This document shows, piece after piece, positions 15,858 through 25,201 of a stretch of 64,000 bases of DNA. Position 1 is the stretch's first letter, and each line of letters opens with the position of its first letter. The notes under the pieces are model-generated. The model ran no database searches and was not told the DNA's origin. It saw nothing but the letters and a program-made list of their open reading frames with translations. Where the stretch lies: contig CAWGIX010000004.1 of NCBI GenBank assembly GCA_963822705.1, positions 62,001-126,000 on the forward strand, in the 5' to 3' direction. Made by a program: the position numbers and the translations under genes. This DNA comes from CAVRQM01 sp963822705 (GTDB lineage Bacteria; Pseudomonadota; Alphaproteobacteria; Acetobacterales; Acetobacteraceae).

Positions 15858-18651
15858 CTAATGCCATGCCTTGGCGGCCATCGCGTCGCGCAGCGCTTCG
15901 AGCCAGCGATGGCCAAAACCGGTGTCGGGCTCGAGATGCGCGCCCTCGGCCCATTCGTTCCACGCATTCACGAACAGTAGCCGATCTTCGCCCATCAGGA
16001 ATCCGCGCATCGCCTCGATCTTGTGCTCGACATAGCATCGGAACGCTTCCGGCGTGGCGTGATCAAAACTGGTGCCGCGCAGGTTTTGCCGCGGTGTGTT
16101 GTCCCAGCTCGGAAACACGGTGGGGTAGCGGCGCCACGGCACGCTCTCGCGATCGAGAAAGGCCAGGACAGTACCTCTCGTAGTCGTAGCGATAACCGCT
16201 CCACCTCTCCTTGAGCACCGCAGCCGCATCCTCAGCCGGCACCGCCCTGCCGTGCGGGGGAAACTCGACCGCGGCGTCGAACCCGATTTCTGCGGGTCGC
16301 AAGCCCTCGTCCGAAGCCTCCATGCTTTCGACGTAGGCCAGATGCGCGCCCGGAAACCCCGCGGCTGACATGGCACTGCGCAGGCGCGCGGCAAAAGCGG
16401 CGGCGTCAGGCAGCTGCAACGGGCGGTAGAGCAGAAACAGCGGGCACCCGCGCACCCGGATCGAACGTGGATCGAGCGCCGTGGCGACGACATCGGCCAC
16501 GACGCGGGCCAACGTTGCCTCGTCGTAGCGCTGTTCGATCAGCACCTCCCGCGCCCCGCCGTCCCAGTTGCGGGTCCAGTTCTCGTTCGCCCAGCACAGG
16601 CAATGGCGGAAGTCGATCGTCGGATCGGCCAGCACAGCACGCATGGGCGTATCCAGCATGCGCTTGGACCCGAAATCGTAGTGATAGACGCAAAACCCTT
16701 CCAACCCGTAGCGGCGCGCCAGTGCGGCTTGCCGGCGCAGCACGTCAGGCACCCGCAAATCGTAGAAGCCGAGATCGGCCGGAAGGTGCGGCTGGTAGTG
16801 GCCGGCATAGCTGGGCTGCGCGCGGGCCACGTTGGTCCATTCGGTGAAACCGGCGCCCCACCAGAGCTCGTTCTCGGGCGTGGGGTGGAATTGCGGCAGA
16901 TAGAACGCGATCGGACGGACCCGATCGAGTTCGGCCAACAGATCGCCCCAGCGTTCCTGCAGGCGCGCGGTGTTGCGGGCGATACGACGTTGCCGCTCCG
17001 CCTCCTGCCGACGATCCGCGCTGCCGCTCAGGTGATGCACCATCACCGAGGCTGCGATGTAGCGCGTGCGCAGACCTCGCTCGCGCAAACGCAGGCAGAG
17101 ATCGACGTCCTCGCAATAGGCTGGGCGGTACGCCTCATCGAACAGGGTCTCGCCCACCGCCGCGCGACGCACCAGCAGCGCGGCTCCGGAACAGTAGGCG
17201 ACGTCGCGGTCAAAACCGTAGGCGCGGTCCGCAGGGTCCTGGAACAGGCCGGCCATGCCGGTCTCGCCGTCCGGCCGGATGAAGCAGCCGGCCTCCTGCA
17301 GACGCCCGTTCGGGTACAGCAGCTTCGGGCCGGCGGCGCCGAGACCGGGATCGACATCCAGGGCCGCCACCAGAGCGTCGACGGCACCCGCCAGCGGCTG
17401 CGCATCGTTGTTGAGCAGCAGCACATAGTCGCCCCGGCAGCGGCCAAAGGCGTCATTGCAGGCCCGGATGAAACCGCGATTGGTCGCACTACGCACGACG
17501 ACCAGGTTCCGCACCTCGGCCAACTGCGCAAAAATCGGATCGGTCGAGCCGTCATCCGCCAGCACGACCTCGAACGGGCAGCTCGGGGGCCGCTCCGATA
17601 CCGCGACCAGGCAAGCCACGGTATGCGCCGCCTGATTGTAAGCGGCGACCAGGATCGACAACCGTGGCCGCCTGCAGGACGGCAGGCGAATGCGCGCGAT
17701 GGCTTCCTCCGGTTCGGAACACACGATCAGCGGCGGAGGAGTCCCACGCACCGCATCCTTGGCAGCCTGCAAACGCGCGGCGATCCGACGCTCCATGCGG
17801 GCATGGGTATGGACGACCCGAGCCGGGTCGATCGGCACGGCGTCACCCGTCGCCGAGGCTCCCATCTCGGCGGCCATGGTGGCTGGCGGCAGCCGGGGGA
17901 GCGGGCGATCGCTGGCGGCTTGGCGTCCCTCGCGGCGCCCAAAGGCCAGAAAATGCCACAGCGGCGGGGTGCCGGCCGCGGCCACATCGGGATAACGGCG
18001 GCGATAGAGATTGCCGTCGAACAGTGGCCCGGCGGCGCGGGCCATGGGATCGCCAAGCAGCACAAAATGGCGCAGCGCCGCGCGGGGATCGTGCGGCACG
18101 TCGTCATGCGTGCGTGCATACCAAGCCGGATCAAGCCAGCGATTGGGTGATAGGCCGGCGATCAGCCCAAAAGTAAGATAGTGGCGCAGCAAGCCCTTTT
18201 CGGGTGTGGCCAGCTGGGCGGCATAGAACTCGAGGTCGAAGTAGGGGCTGGGGTCGGCCAGATCGTAGTCGAGCACATGCGCCAGCGCCTCCGAGGTCGG
18301 GGGCGTGCCCAACAGGTTGCCGCCTTGTCGGGCGATGTGCTGCAGCTCCACCAAAGGGTGTGGGTCGCGCCAGCGGGCCAGCCCTCGGCCCAAGAAGTCG
18401 AGTAGCGGATCGGCGTCGGCTGGCAACTCGGGATTGCGGACGCGATAGAACACCGGGTCAAATACAGGGGACAACGCCGGCCGGTCGGGGACCGACAGGG
18501 TCAGGTATCGCGCCACCGTGCCCAGATCGGCCCGCCCGCCGCCCAGTGCGGCGCGGAACGCCGCCTCATCCACCAACGGCGAGCACAGAAGCCGATGGGC
18601 GCTTCGCAGCTGGTCGGTCAGGGCCGGTCCGTCAGCGAACGTGGTACTCAC
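15858..18651 (-). CDS. Large GT2 plus WbsX glycosyltransferase (one frameshift)
   Basis: A bifunctional polysaccharide enzyme of about 930 residues. Residues 60-260 contain spaced F/Y-D-x-x-F/Y-Y...NPEL and RRYPDV motifs like those in other surface-glycan glycosyltransferases. A GT2 domain starts near residue 330 (LSILVAAYNQ, VVLADDGSTD, LLLNNDAQPL, with DxD-like residues). A WbsX domain follows from about 575 (IAFYLPQFHP, GFTEWTNVARAQP, CWANENWTRNWDG). The frame breaks near 16170 and resumes with TVLAFLDRESVPWRRYPT to the diagnostic NAWNEWAEGAHLEPD. GTG at 18651 overlaps the preceding gene by 20 bases. The linkages made are unknown. Confidence 0.86.
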
Positions 18652-19096
18652 GCAACACCGCGAGCCAGGCCTCAATCACCGGCTTGATGTCCGGATTGGG
18701 TGACCGCCCCTCGGCAGCGCCGGATTCGATATAGTGCCGGCCGGCAGAGGCCATCTCGCCCCGCTGCACCGCCTCGGCAACGTCGGGATAGCTCGCGAGG
18801 TAATATGCCTCGTCGATTGCAGGAGGCGCGCCCAGCCGGCCCTCGAAATACCCCGCCTCGAGGTAGTGGCGGTGCAGATCCGGAATGAGTCCGGCGTCGT
18901 GGGCGGCGGCGATGTCCGGATAGGTGGCGCGATAGAACTCGGCCGAAAAGGCGGTTGCCGCCAGCCCAGTCTGCAAAAGGGCGCGTAGCAGCCGTGCGTC
19001 CACCGCGATCTTGCCGTCGCCGTCCAGGCGCTCGCGACTGATGCGCAGCCCCCGCAGGATGAGCGACACATGCGGCAGGTAGATCCCGTCACCCAT
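18632..19096 (-). CDS. Protein of YPDV-type repeats
   Basis: A 154-residue protein made largely of repeats such as FYRATYPDIAAA, HYLEAGYFEGRL, YYLASYPDVAEA and HYIESGAAEGRSPN. The same YPD(V/I)...HY..xG..EGR unit is present in the N-terminal third of the next gene and in other surface-polysaccharide glycosyltransferases. No catalytic residues are visible. It may be a detached N-terminal module or a binding partner of the downstream enzyme, whose start it overlaps by 20 bases. The start is the ATG at 19096; the function is unknown. Confidence 0.7.
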   Translation of the reverse strand: MGDGIYLPHVSLILRGLRISRERLDGDGKIAVDARLLRALLQTGLAATAFSAEFYRATYPDIAAAHDAGLIPDLHRHYLEAGYFEGRLGAPPAIDEAYYLASYPDVAEAVQRGEMASAGRHYIESGAAEGRSPNPDIKPVIEAWLAVLREYHVR

Positions 19097-19170
19097 TCCA
19101 GGCCCAGTCTGCCTCCTCGTCCTTTTGCCCGGCCGCAGGCGCGGTAAGGGTTGCCCCGTCAGCAACGGAC

Positions 19171-19209
19171 TGTCAAAAGGTCCTATCAAAAGGCCCTGTC
19201 GAAAGGCCC
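19171..19209 (+). repeat. Three 13-base tandem repeats upstream of rfbB
   Basis: Three imperfect units, TGTCAAAAGGTCC, TATCAAAAGGCCC and TGTCGAAAGGCCC, lie end to end in the leader of the dTDP-rhamnose operon, 31 bases before the rfbB start. Each unit differs from the next at two or three bases. They may bind a regulator or allow slippage; nothing else explains them. Confidence 0.75.
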
Positions 19210-19240
19210 CGGTCGATCCGGTTCCGGCCAGGAGTTTCGG

Positions 19241-20312
19241 ATGCGCGTATTGCTGACCGGAGGGTGCGGCTTTATCGGTTCCGCGGTGGTGCGTCACCTC
19301 ATGGCCGCGACCGGGCATGAGGTGGTGACCGTCGACAAGCTGACCTACGCCGCCTCCGAGGAGGCGTTGGAGGCCGCGCGCCACTCGCCGCGCCACGCGC
19401 TGGTGCGCGCCGATATCGGCGACGGCAGCGCCTTGCGCGACGTGTTCGAGACGCACCAGCCGGATGCGGTGATGCATCTGGCGGCCGAGACGCATGTGGA
19501 CCGTTCCATCGATGGACCGGCCGCGTTCGTGCAAACCAACATTGTGGGCACGTTCGTGCTGCTGGAAGCGGCACGTGCCTATTATGGGGGACTGCCTGCG
19601 GCACGCCGCGAATCGTTCCGATTTCATCACATCTCCACCGACGAGGTTTTTGGCGCGCTCGGGCCGGAGGATCCGCCGTTCACCGAGGCAACGCCCTACG
19701 ATCCGCGCAGCCCCTACTCGGCCAGCAAGGCCGCTTCGGATCACCTTGTGCGATCCTGGCAGCACTCCTTTGGCCTTCCCACCATCGTGAGCAATACGGT
19801 GAATAACTACGGACCGTGGCATTTTCCGGAAAAGCTGATTCCGTTGATGATCCTGAACGCCTTGGAGGGCAAGGCGCTGCCGGTCTATGGTGACGGCGCG
19901 CAGCGTCGCGATTGGCTTTACGTGGATGACCATGCCGAAGCGCTGGTGCGCGTGCTGGAGCGCGGGCAGGTGGGGGAAACCTACGCCATCGGCGCACGCC
20001 AGCCGCGCAGCAACCTGCAGGTGGTGCACGCGATCTGCGCGGCGCTCGATGCGCGCCTGCCCGACCCGGCGGGGCCGCGCACGCGGCTGATCACCTTCGT
20101 CGCCGACCGGCCCGGCCACGACTTCAGATACGAGATCGACCCGAGCAAAGCCGAAGCGGCCCTGGGCTGGCGCGCCGCGCACGATTTCGATTCCGGGCTT
20201 GGCGAGCACCGTGGATTGGTTTCTGGCCCATCGCCCCTGGTGGGAGCGGATACGCGCACGGCGCTATGGCGGCCAGCGGCTCGGCGCGGCGGCGCAGAAA
20301 ACCGCGGCGTGA
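19241..20312 (+). CDS. rfbB: dTDP-glucose 4,6-dehydratase (one frameshift)
   Basis: The second enzyme of dTDP-L-rhamnose synthesis, about 357 residues. The NAD-binding GGCGFIGSAVVRHL is at the N-terminus. HISTDEVFGAL carries the catalytic T-D-E, and the Tyr-Lys pair is in YSASKAASDH. NNYGPWHFPEKLIP and GDGAQRRDWLYVDDH are family-typical. An AGGAG lies seven bases before the ATG. An extra base near 20206 shifts the frame; after it TVDWFLAHRPWWERI completes the C-terminus and the gene ends at 20312, overlapping the GTG of rfbA. Without the correction the frame would run into rfbA as a false fusion. Confidence 0.92.
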
Positions 20313-21190
20313 TCCAAAAAGGCATTTTGCTGGCCGGCGGGTCCGGCACGCGGCTGCACCCGATGACCCTGGCATCGAGCAAGCAACTGCTGCCGGTATA
20401 CGACAAGCCGATGGTCTATTACCCGCTCTCGGTCCTGATGTTGGCCGGCATCCGCGATCTGATGGTGATTTCCACGCCCGAGGATCTGCCGCAGTTCCGC
20501 GGATTGCTGGGCGATGGCGAGCGACTTGGAGTGCGGCTGAGCTATGCCGAGCAGCCCCGCCCCGAGGGTCTGGCGCAGGCCTTTCTGATCGGACGCGATT
20601 GGCTCGCCGGAGAGGCCTGCGCGCTGGCGCTGGGCGACAACCTGATCTTTGCCGACCATCTCTCGGTGTTGCTGCGCGGCGGCCGGCGGCCGGGAGAGGG
20701 GGCGTCGGTATTCGCCTATCAGGTGCGCGACCCCGAGCGGTACGGGGTGGTCACGATCGGCGATACAGGCCGCCCGCTCGAAATAGTGGAAAAACCCGCG
20801 GTGCCGCAGAGCAACTGGGCCGTGATCGGATTATATTTCTACGATCATCGCGTGAGCGAGTTTGCGGCGCGGGTTCAACCGTCGGCCCGCGGGGAATTGG
20901 AGATCACCGACCTCAACCGCATGTATCTCGATGAAGGTACGTTGCATGTGGAACGGCTGGGGCGCGGTTGCGCCTGGCTCGACGCCGGCACGCCCGACAG
21001 TCTGCTCCAGGCGGCGACGTTCGTGCAGACCATCCAGTCGCGGCAGGGCATGCTGGTGGGCTGCCCGGAGGAAGTCGCGTTCCGGATGAATTGGATCGAC
21101 GCATCTCGCCTGCGCGGCCATGCCCGGGCCCTGGGCAAGACCGAACTCGGCCGGGTGCTGCAGGAACTGGCAGACGGGGAACACGCATGA
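20309..21190 (+). CDS. rfbA: Glucose-1-phosphate thymidylyltransferase
   Basis: The first enzyme of dTDP-L-rhamnose synthesis, joining glucose-1-phosphate to dTTP. The 293-residue length and the blocks GILLAGGSGTRLHPMTLASS, SKQLLPVYDKPMVYYPLSVL, YAEQPRPEGLAQAF, LALGDNLIF and GCAWLDAGTPDSLLQA are all those of RmlA. The GTG start at 20309 overlaps the true rfbB stop, and the stop overlaps the rfbC ATG. The gene is intact. Confidence 0.95.
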   Translation: MIQKGILLAGGSGTRLHPMTLASSKQLLPVYDKPMVYYPLSVLMLAGIRDLMVISTPEDLPQFRGLLGDGERLGVRLSYAEQPRPEGLAQAFLIGRDWLAGEACALALGDNLIFADHLSVLLRGGRRPGEGASVFAYQVRDPERYGVVTIGDTGRPLEIVEKPAVPQSNWAVIGLYFYDHRVSEFAARVQPSARGELEITDLNRMYLDEGTLHVERLGRGCAWLDAGTPDSLLQAATFVQTIQSRQGMLVGCPEEVAFRMNWIDASRLRGHARALGKTELGRVLQELADGEHA

Positions 21191-21745
21191 AGGCGGATCG
21201 CTTGGCGATTCCCGAAATCATCCTGCTGGAGCCGCCGCGCTACGGTGACAAGCGGGGCTGGTTTTCCGAAGTGTTTTCAGTACGCAGCTTTCGCCGAGGC
21301 CGGCGTGGCGGGACCGTTCCGGCAGGACAACCAGAGCTTTTCCGCGACACGGAGCACGGTGCGCGGCCTGCATTGCCAGATCGGCACGAGTGCCCAAGGC
21401 AAGCTGGTGCGCGTGCTGCGCGGCCGGATTTTTGATGTCGCGGTCGACATCAGGCATGGCTCGCCCACTTACGGTCGGCACGTCGCGGCCGAACTATCGG
21501 CCGAGAACGGCCAGCAGCTTTGGGTGCCGGTCGGTTTTCTGCACGGGTTCGCGACGCTCGAGCCGGATACCGAAGTGTTTTACAAAGTCACCGCGGACTA
21601 CGATCGCGACGCGGAGCGCGGCGTGGTTTGGGATGACCCGGACCTGCGCATATCGTGGCCGATCGAGCATGACGCGGCGGTGCTGTCCGACAAGGACGCG
21701 AAACTGCCGCGGCTTGCGGAGTGTGATCCCTGGTTCCATGCGTGA
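21187..21745 (+). CDS. rfbC: dTDP-4-dehydrorhamnose 3,5-epimerase (one frameshift)
   Basis: The third dTDP-rhamnose enzyme, a cupin of about 185 residues. The N-terminus is IPEIILLEPPRYGDKRGWFSE; after a lost base near 21276 the frame continues QYAAFAEAGVAGPFRQDNQS. The catalytic His is in RGLHCQ, followed by KLVRVLRGRIFDVAVDIR, with the partner Asp, and FLHGFATLEPDTEVFYK. The ATG overlaps the rfbA stop. The last stretch, DAKLPRLAECDPWF, is usual. Confidence 0.92.
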
Positions 21746-21803
21746 CCGCCGGGTCTTCGTGCGGTCGGATGACTGCGCTCTGGCCGGGTGCCGCCTCGGA
21801 CGG

Positions 21804-22683
21804 ATGAGCGGTCTGCTTGTCACCGGCGGCAGCGGGCAGCTCGCGACGGCCTTGGCCGAAGCGCCGCAGCGACCTGCAGCGTCACGTCGTCGGGCGTCCG
21901 TCGTTCGATTTCGACCGGCCCGAAAGCGTGCTGGAGACGCTGCGCGCGCGTTGCCCGCCATCGTCGTGAACGCCGCCGCCTACACCGCCGTCGATCGAGC
22001 CGAAAGCGAGCCGGATGCGGCGATGCGTGCAAACCGCGACGGACCGGCGCTGCTGGCGGATTTTTGCGCGCAAAACAGCATCCCGCTGATCCACGTTTCC
22101 ACCGACTATGTATTCGACGGCGAAAAAGGCTCGCCTTACGTCGAAACCGACACCCCCAACCCGACCGGGGTCTATGGGGCCACCAAGCTTGCCGGCGAGC
22201 GGGCGGTGCTTGCCTGCTGCCCACGCGCGATCGTGCTGCGCACATCCTGGGTCTATGGCCCGCGCGGCAAGAATTTCGTGCTCGACCATGCTCGCTGCGG
22301 CGCGCAAGATGCCGAAACTGCGAGTGGTGGCCGACCAGCACGGCAACCCCTCGGCAACCGGCGATCTGGCGCGAGCGATTCTCGATGTCGCAGCGCGCAT
22401 CGGCGAGGGCTGGCGTGACGAGTGGCACGGCGTCTATCACGCGGCCGGTGCTGGCGACACGACCTGGCACGGATTGGCGGTTGCGGTGTTCGAGGAAGCG
22501 GCGCGACATGGCTTGCCGCGCGCGGAAGTGGAGGCGATCACCACCGCCGACTGGCCCACGCCGGCACGGCGCCCGGCGGACTCGCGGCTGGACTGCGGCA
22601 AACTGGCCGATGTGTTCGGCGTGCGCCTGCCGCCCTGGCGGCAGTCACTGAGCCGTGTGATCGATGCCGTTGCCGCCGGCTGA
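21804..22683 (+). CDS. rfbD: dTDP-4-dehydrorhamnose reductase (three frameshifts)
   Basis: The last enzyme of dTDP-L-rhamnose synthesis, about 293 residues when corrected. The start MSGLLVTGGSGQLATAL has the NAD(P)-binding GxxGQLG-type motif. The frame is broken near 21860 and restored near 21955; between them the other frame reads RPSFDFDRPESVLETLRA, the expected sequence. NAAAYTAVDRAESEP, HVSTDYVFDG and the Tyr-Lys pair YGATKLAGER follow. A third break near 22290 leads to RVVADQHGNPSATGDLA. The start lies 58 bases after rfbC. Confidence 0.9.
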
Positions 22684-23617
22684 GCCGTCGCCGCGCGTCG
22701 CCATCCTGCTATCCACCTATAACGGCGCTGCATTTCTCGCCGAGCAGCTCAGTAGCTTTATGGCGCAGACTCACGCCGGCTGGACATTGTATTGGCGCGA
22801 CGACGGCAGTCGCGATGTCAGCCCCGCAATCGTGCGCGATTTTGCCGCGCACGCCGAAGCGGGACGCTGCATGGAGGTCGGCGGCCTGACCGGCAATTGC
22901 GGCGTTCTGTGCAGCTACATGCACCTCCTCCGCGCGGCGGAGCCTTCGCTCGGCGAAGCAGACGCAATTGCGTTTGCCGACCAGGACGATGTGTGGCTGC
23001 CGGACAAGCTGGCCCGTGCGCTGACCGCGCTGCACGACGTGCCCGCCGGAGTCCCGGCGCTATACTGCGCACGGCTTGCGTTGGTGACGCGTGACTTGCG
23101 CCACATCGGCCAGTCGGAGCCGTGGCGGCGGCCCGGCGGGTTCCCGGCCGCCCTGACCCAAAACCTCGCGACAGGCTGCACCATTCTGCTGAACCGGGCG
23201 GCAGTGCGACTGATTGCCGCGAGCGCGCCGCCGCAGGAAACGTTGCACGACTGGTGGAGCTACCTGCTGGTCGCGGCCGCCGGGGGTCGCTTGCTGCGCG
23301 ACGAAACGCCGACGGTGCTCTACCGCCAGCACTCGCAAAACACGGTGGGCGTGCCCGCTTCGTATTTGCGGCGAGCGCGGGCCGCCTTGTTGCGCGGTCC
23401 ACGCCGGTTCATGAGGCTGCTGCGGCAACATGTCGCGGCCCTGCTGTCTCGCCCGGAATTGTTGAGCGAGGCAGCGCGCAACGAACTTGCGCAGATCGAC
23501 CGCGCCCTGCGAGCGGACAATCGCCTGCGCCGCCTTCCGCTACTCACGTTACCCGGTTTTTGGCGCCAGACTTTCTCCGAGGATTTGCTGTTCCGGCTTT
23601 GGTTATTGATCGGCTAG
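22664..23617 (+). CDS. GT2 rhamnosyltransferase-like enzyme
   Basis: A 317-residue inverting glycosyltransferase of family GT2. VAILLSTYNGAAFLAEQLSS and YWRDDGSRD are the nucleotide-sugar binding blocks and ADQDDVWLPDKL has the D-Q-D-D-V-W motif found in many rhamnosyltransferases. TGCTILLNRAAV and DWWSYLLVAAAG follow. It overlaps the end of rfbD by 20 bases, so it probably uses the dTDP-rhamnose produced by the preceding genes to build a surface polysaccharide. The acceptor is unknown. Confidence 0.88.
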   Translation: MPLPPAEPSPRVAILLSTYNGAAFLAEQLSSFMAQTHAGWTLYWRDDGSRDVSPAIVRDFAAHAEAGRCMEVGGLTGNCGVLCSYMHLLRAAEPSLGEADAIAFADQDDVWLPDKLARALTALHDVPAGVPALYCARLALVTRDLRHIGQSEPWRRPGGFPAALTQNLATGCTILLNRAAVRLIAASAPPQETLHDWWSYLLVAAAGGRLLRDETPTVLYRQHSQNTVGVPASYLRRARAALLRGPRRFMRLLRQHVAALLSRPELLSEAARNELAQIDRALRADNRLRRLPLLTLPGFWRQTFSEDLLFRLWLLIG

Positions 23618-23639
23618 GCGCGGCGGTGCCCGCGCACGC

Positions 23640-25002
23640 TTATCCCGTAAAATGCACCAGTTTCCGGCTGGCCAGATCGACCGTCACGAAATCGTCCGGC
23701 GTCTTGGCCGTCGCCCCGTCGCTCGCCGGATGATACTCGATCCGCAATTGTGAGCTCGTCGCGATGATGCGCAGGTAGCCATAGTGGGTGTCGTCGTAGC
23801 TCTCCAACACCACGGTGCCGCCCGGCTTGTTCAGCGTTGCCGGGACGCGAGTAGCCGTGCCTTTCGAGGAGCCTGCAATCGGCGTTACGTTATGGCCGCC
23901 GTTGCCGGCGATAATGTATGGAATTTGCATGTTCCCGGTAGTGCGGGTGAAGCGCTGGTAATTGTGCGCGTGCGCGGACAGCACCGCATGCGGCCACACG
24001 CCGGATTCCTTGCAAATCGCGTCGATGTCTTCCAGCACTTTGGGGCTGTCGCCGTGGCCGGCCGCATAAGTGTAAATCGGGTGGTGATGGGCGATGATCA
24101 GGGCGCCGTCGAACTTCTCGTCTTTCACCCGCTGCAGTGCCGCGCGCAGGTAGTCGAGCTGCACGTCGGTCACCTGCGGAAATTGCCCACCCTGGCTGGA
24201 GACCACGCCTGGATCCTCCAGCGTATTGCTATAGAGCGCCAGGATCCGGACCAGCGGCGCTTCGAAGGTGAAGTAGACACCGGGCTGGATCTGCGCGGTG
24301 CGGTCAGTCCCCCCGCTTCCGGCATGACTTCGAACGATTCGGCACAGAAATTTCGTAGGAAGCCCAACAGCGAGGCCGTGTTGGTCAGTGGCGAGACAAT
24401 ACCGTCGTGATTGCCGGCGATCGCCACGATGGGCGCCGGGTAATTCCGATACGGATCATAAAACTGGTCGTCAGTCGTCCTGCACTTCGCCAAAATTGTA
24501 GATGACGTCGCCAATATGGAAGAAGAACGACGGCACCTGCCCCGGATCGGACTCGTCGAAATCGCTCACCATCTTGTCCGCCACATCCAACTGGTGGGTG
24601 GCGCTGCGTACGTTGCCGGTGTCACCTGCGGAATGGAATACCAGAACGCCGGCCTGCCGGATCGCGTCCAACCGCTTTTGCGCAAACGGCCCGAGTATCT
24701 GTTCCAGGGTCAGGCGTGGTTCGGTCCCGCCGCGTGCGGCGGGGAAGGCCATCGGCTGCAACTCCGCCGCCCGATCCTCGGAGTCCAGGATCTTATATGC
24801 CTCGGTGTCAGACGGATGCTTGACCACGTATGTACCCGGAGTCCTGGGTGGTATCCGGCTGGTTGAACTGCGGGCCGTCGGTCGGATGCGACTCGGCGTT
24901 GCCGGTCGGTGCGTTGGGGTCGCCAGAGGCCGGCACCGGCTGGTGATCCCCGGAGCGGGGATGGCGTGCGGACTTGCGGGGCGGGTGCGGGCGGGTGGCC
25001 AT
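23640..25002 (-). CDS. Calcineurin-like metallophosphatase (three frameshifts)
   Basis: An enzyme of about 454 residues with the metallophosphoesterase motif set: a GD motif (FFFHIGDVIYNFGE), GNHD (IVAIAGNHDGIVSP), ALIIAHHHPIYTY and a final HxH (SAHAHNYQRF). The order matches purple-acid-phosphatase-like proteins. The frame changes near 24840, 24475 and 24310; each side remains coherent. GAGGAG lies just before the ATG at 25002, and the first 60 residues are a hydrophilic, disordered-looking region. There is no signal peptide. The substrate is unknown. Confidence 0.83.
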
Positions 25003-25110
25003 TTCTGGGCTCCTCGTCGGTGTATGCAGCAGCTTGGCCGCTGCATACACCGCCCGCCGCGGGCCTTCGTTACAATCTATGTTTCCTGCTCCGTCTGGGC
25101 CACAGGCCGA

Positions 25111-25157
25111 GCAGCAAAAAGCCGGGCAGCAAAAACCCCGGGCAGCAAAAAGCCCGG
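25111..25157. repeat. Three 15-16 base tandem repeats with A5 tracts
   Basis: Units GCAGCAAAAAGCCGG, GCAGCAAAAACCCCGG and GCAGCAAAAAGCCCGG are arranged head to tail. On the minus strand each becomes a C/G block followed by TTTTT. The last unit supplies one arm of the terminator of the OmpA-like gene, so the array may act as a series of release sites. Confidence 0.8.
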
Positions 25158-25175
25158 ACCTCACGGCCCGGGCTT
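25146..25175 (-). terminator. Rho-independent terminator of the OmpA-like gene
   Basis: AAGCCCGG at 25150-25157 pairs with CCGGGCTT at 25168-25175 around a ten-base loop. On the minus strand the stem is followed by a run of T. It lies 27 bases after the stop of the OmpA-like gene, which is transcribed toward it. Confidence 0.8.
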
Positions 25176-25201
25176 GCTTCGCCAACCGTCCGGTGGACGG
25201 A

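Noticed and set aside
19151..21190. A natural RfbB-RfbA fusion protein of 679 residues
   Set aside because: A one-base insertion near 20206 makes the fusion. The other frame encodes the normal RfbB C-terminus and stop, overlapping the RfbA GTG.
25111..25157. A very short CRISPR array
   Set aside because: The three units are contiguous with no spacers and no cas genes occur nearby.
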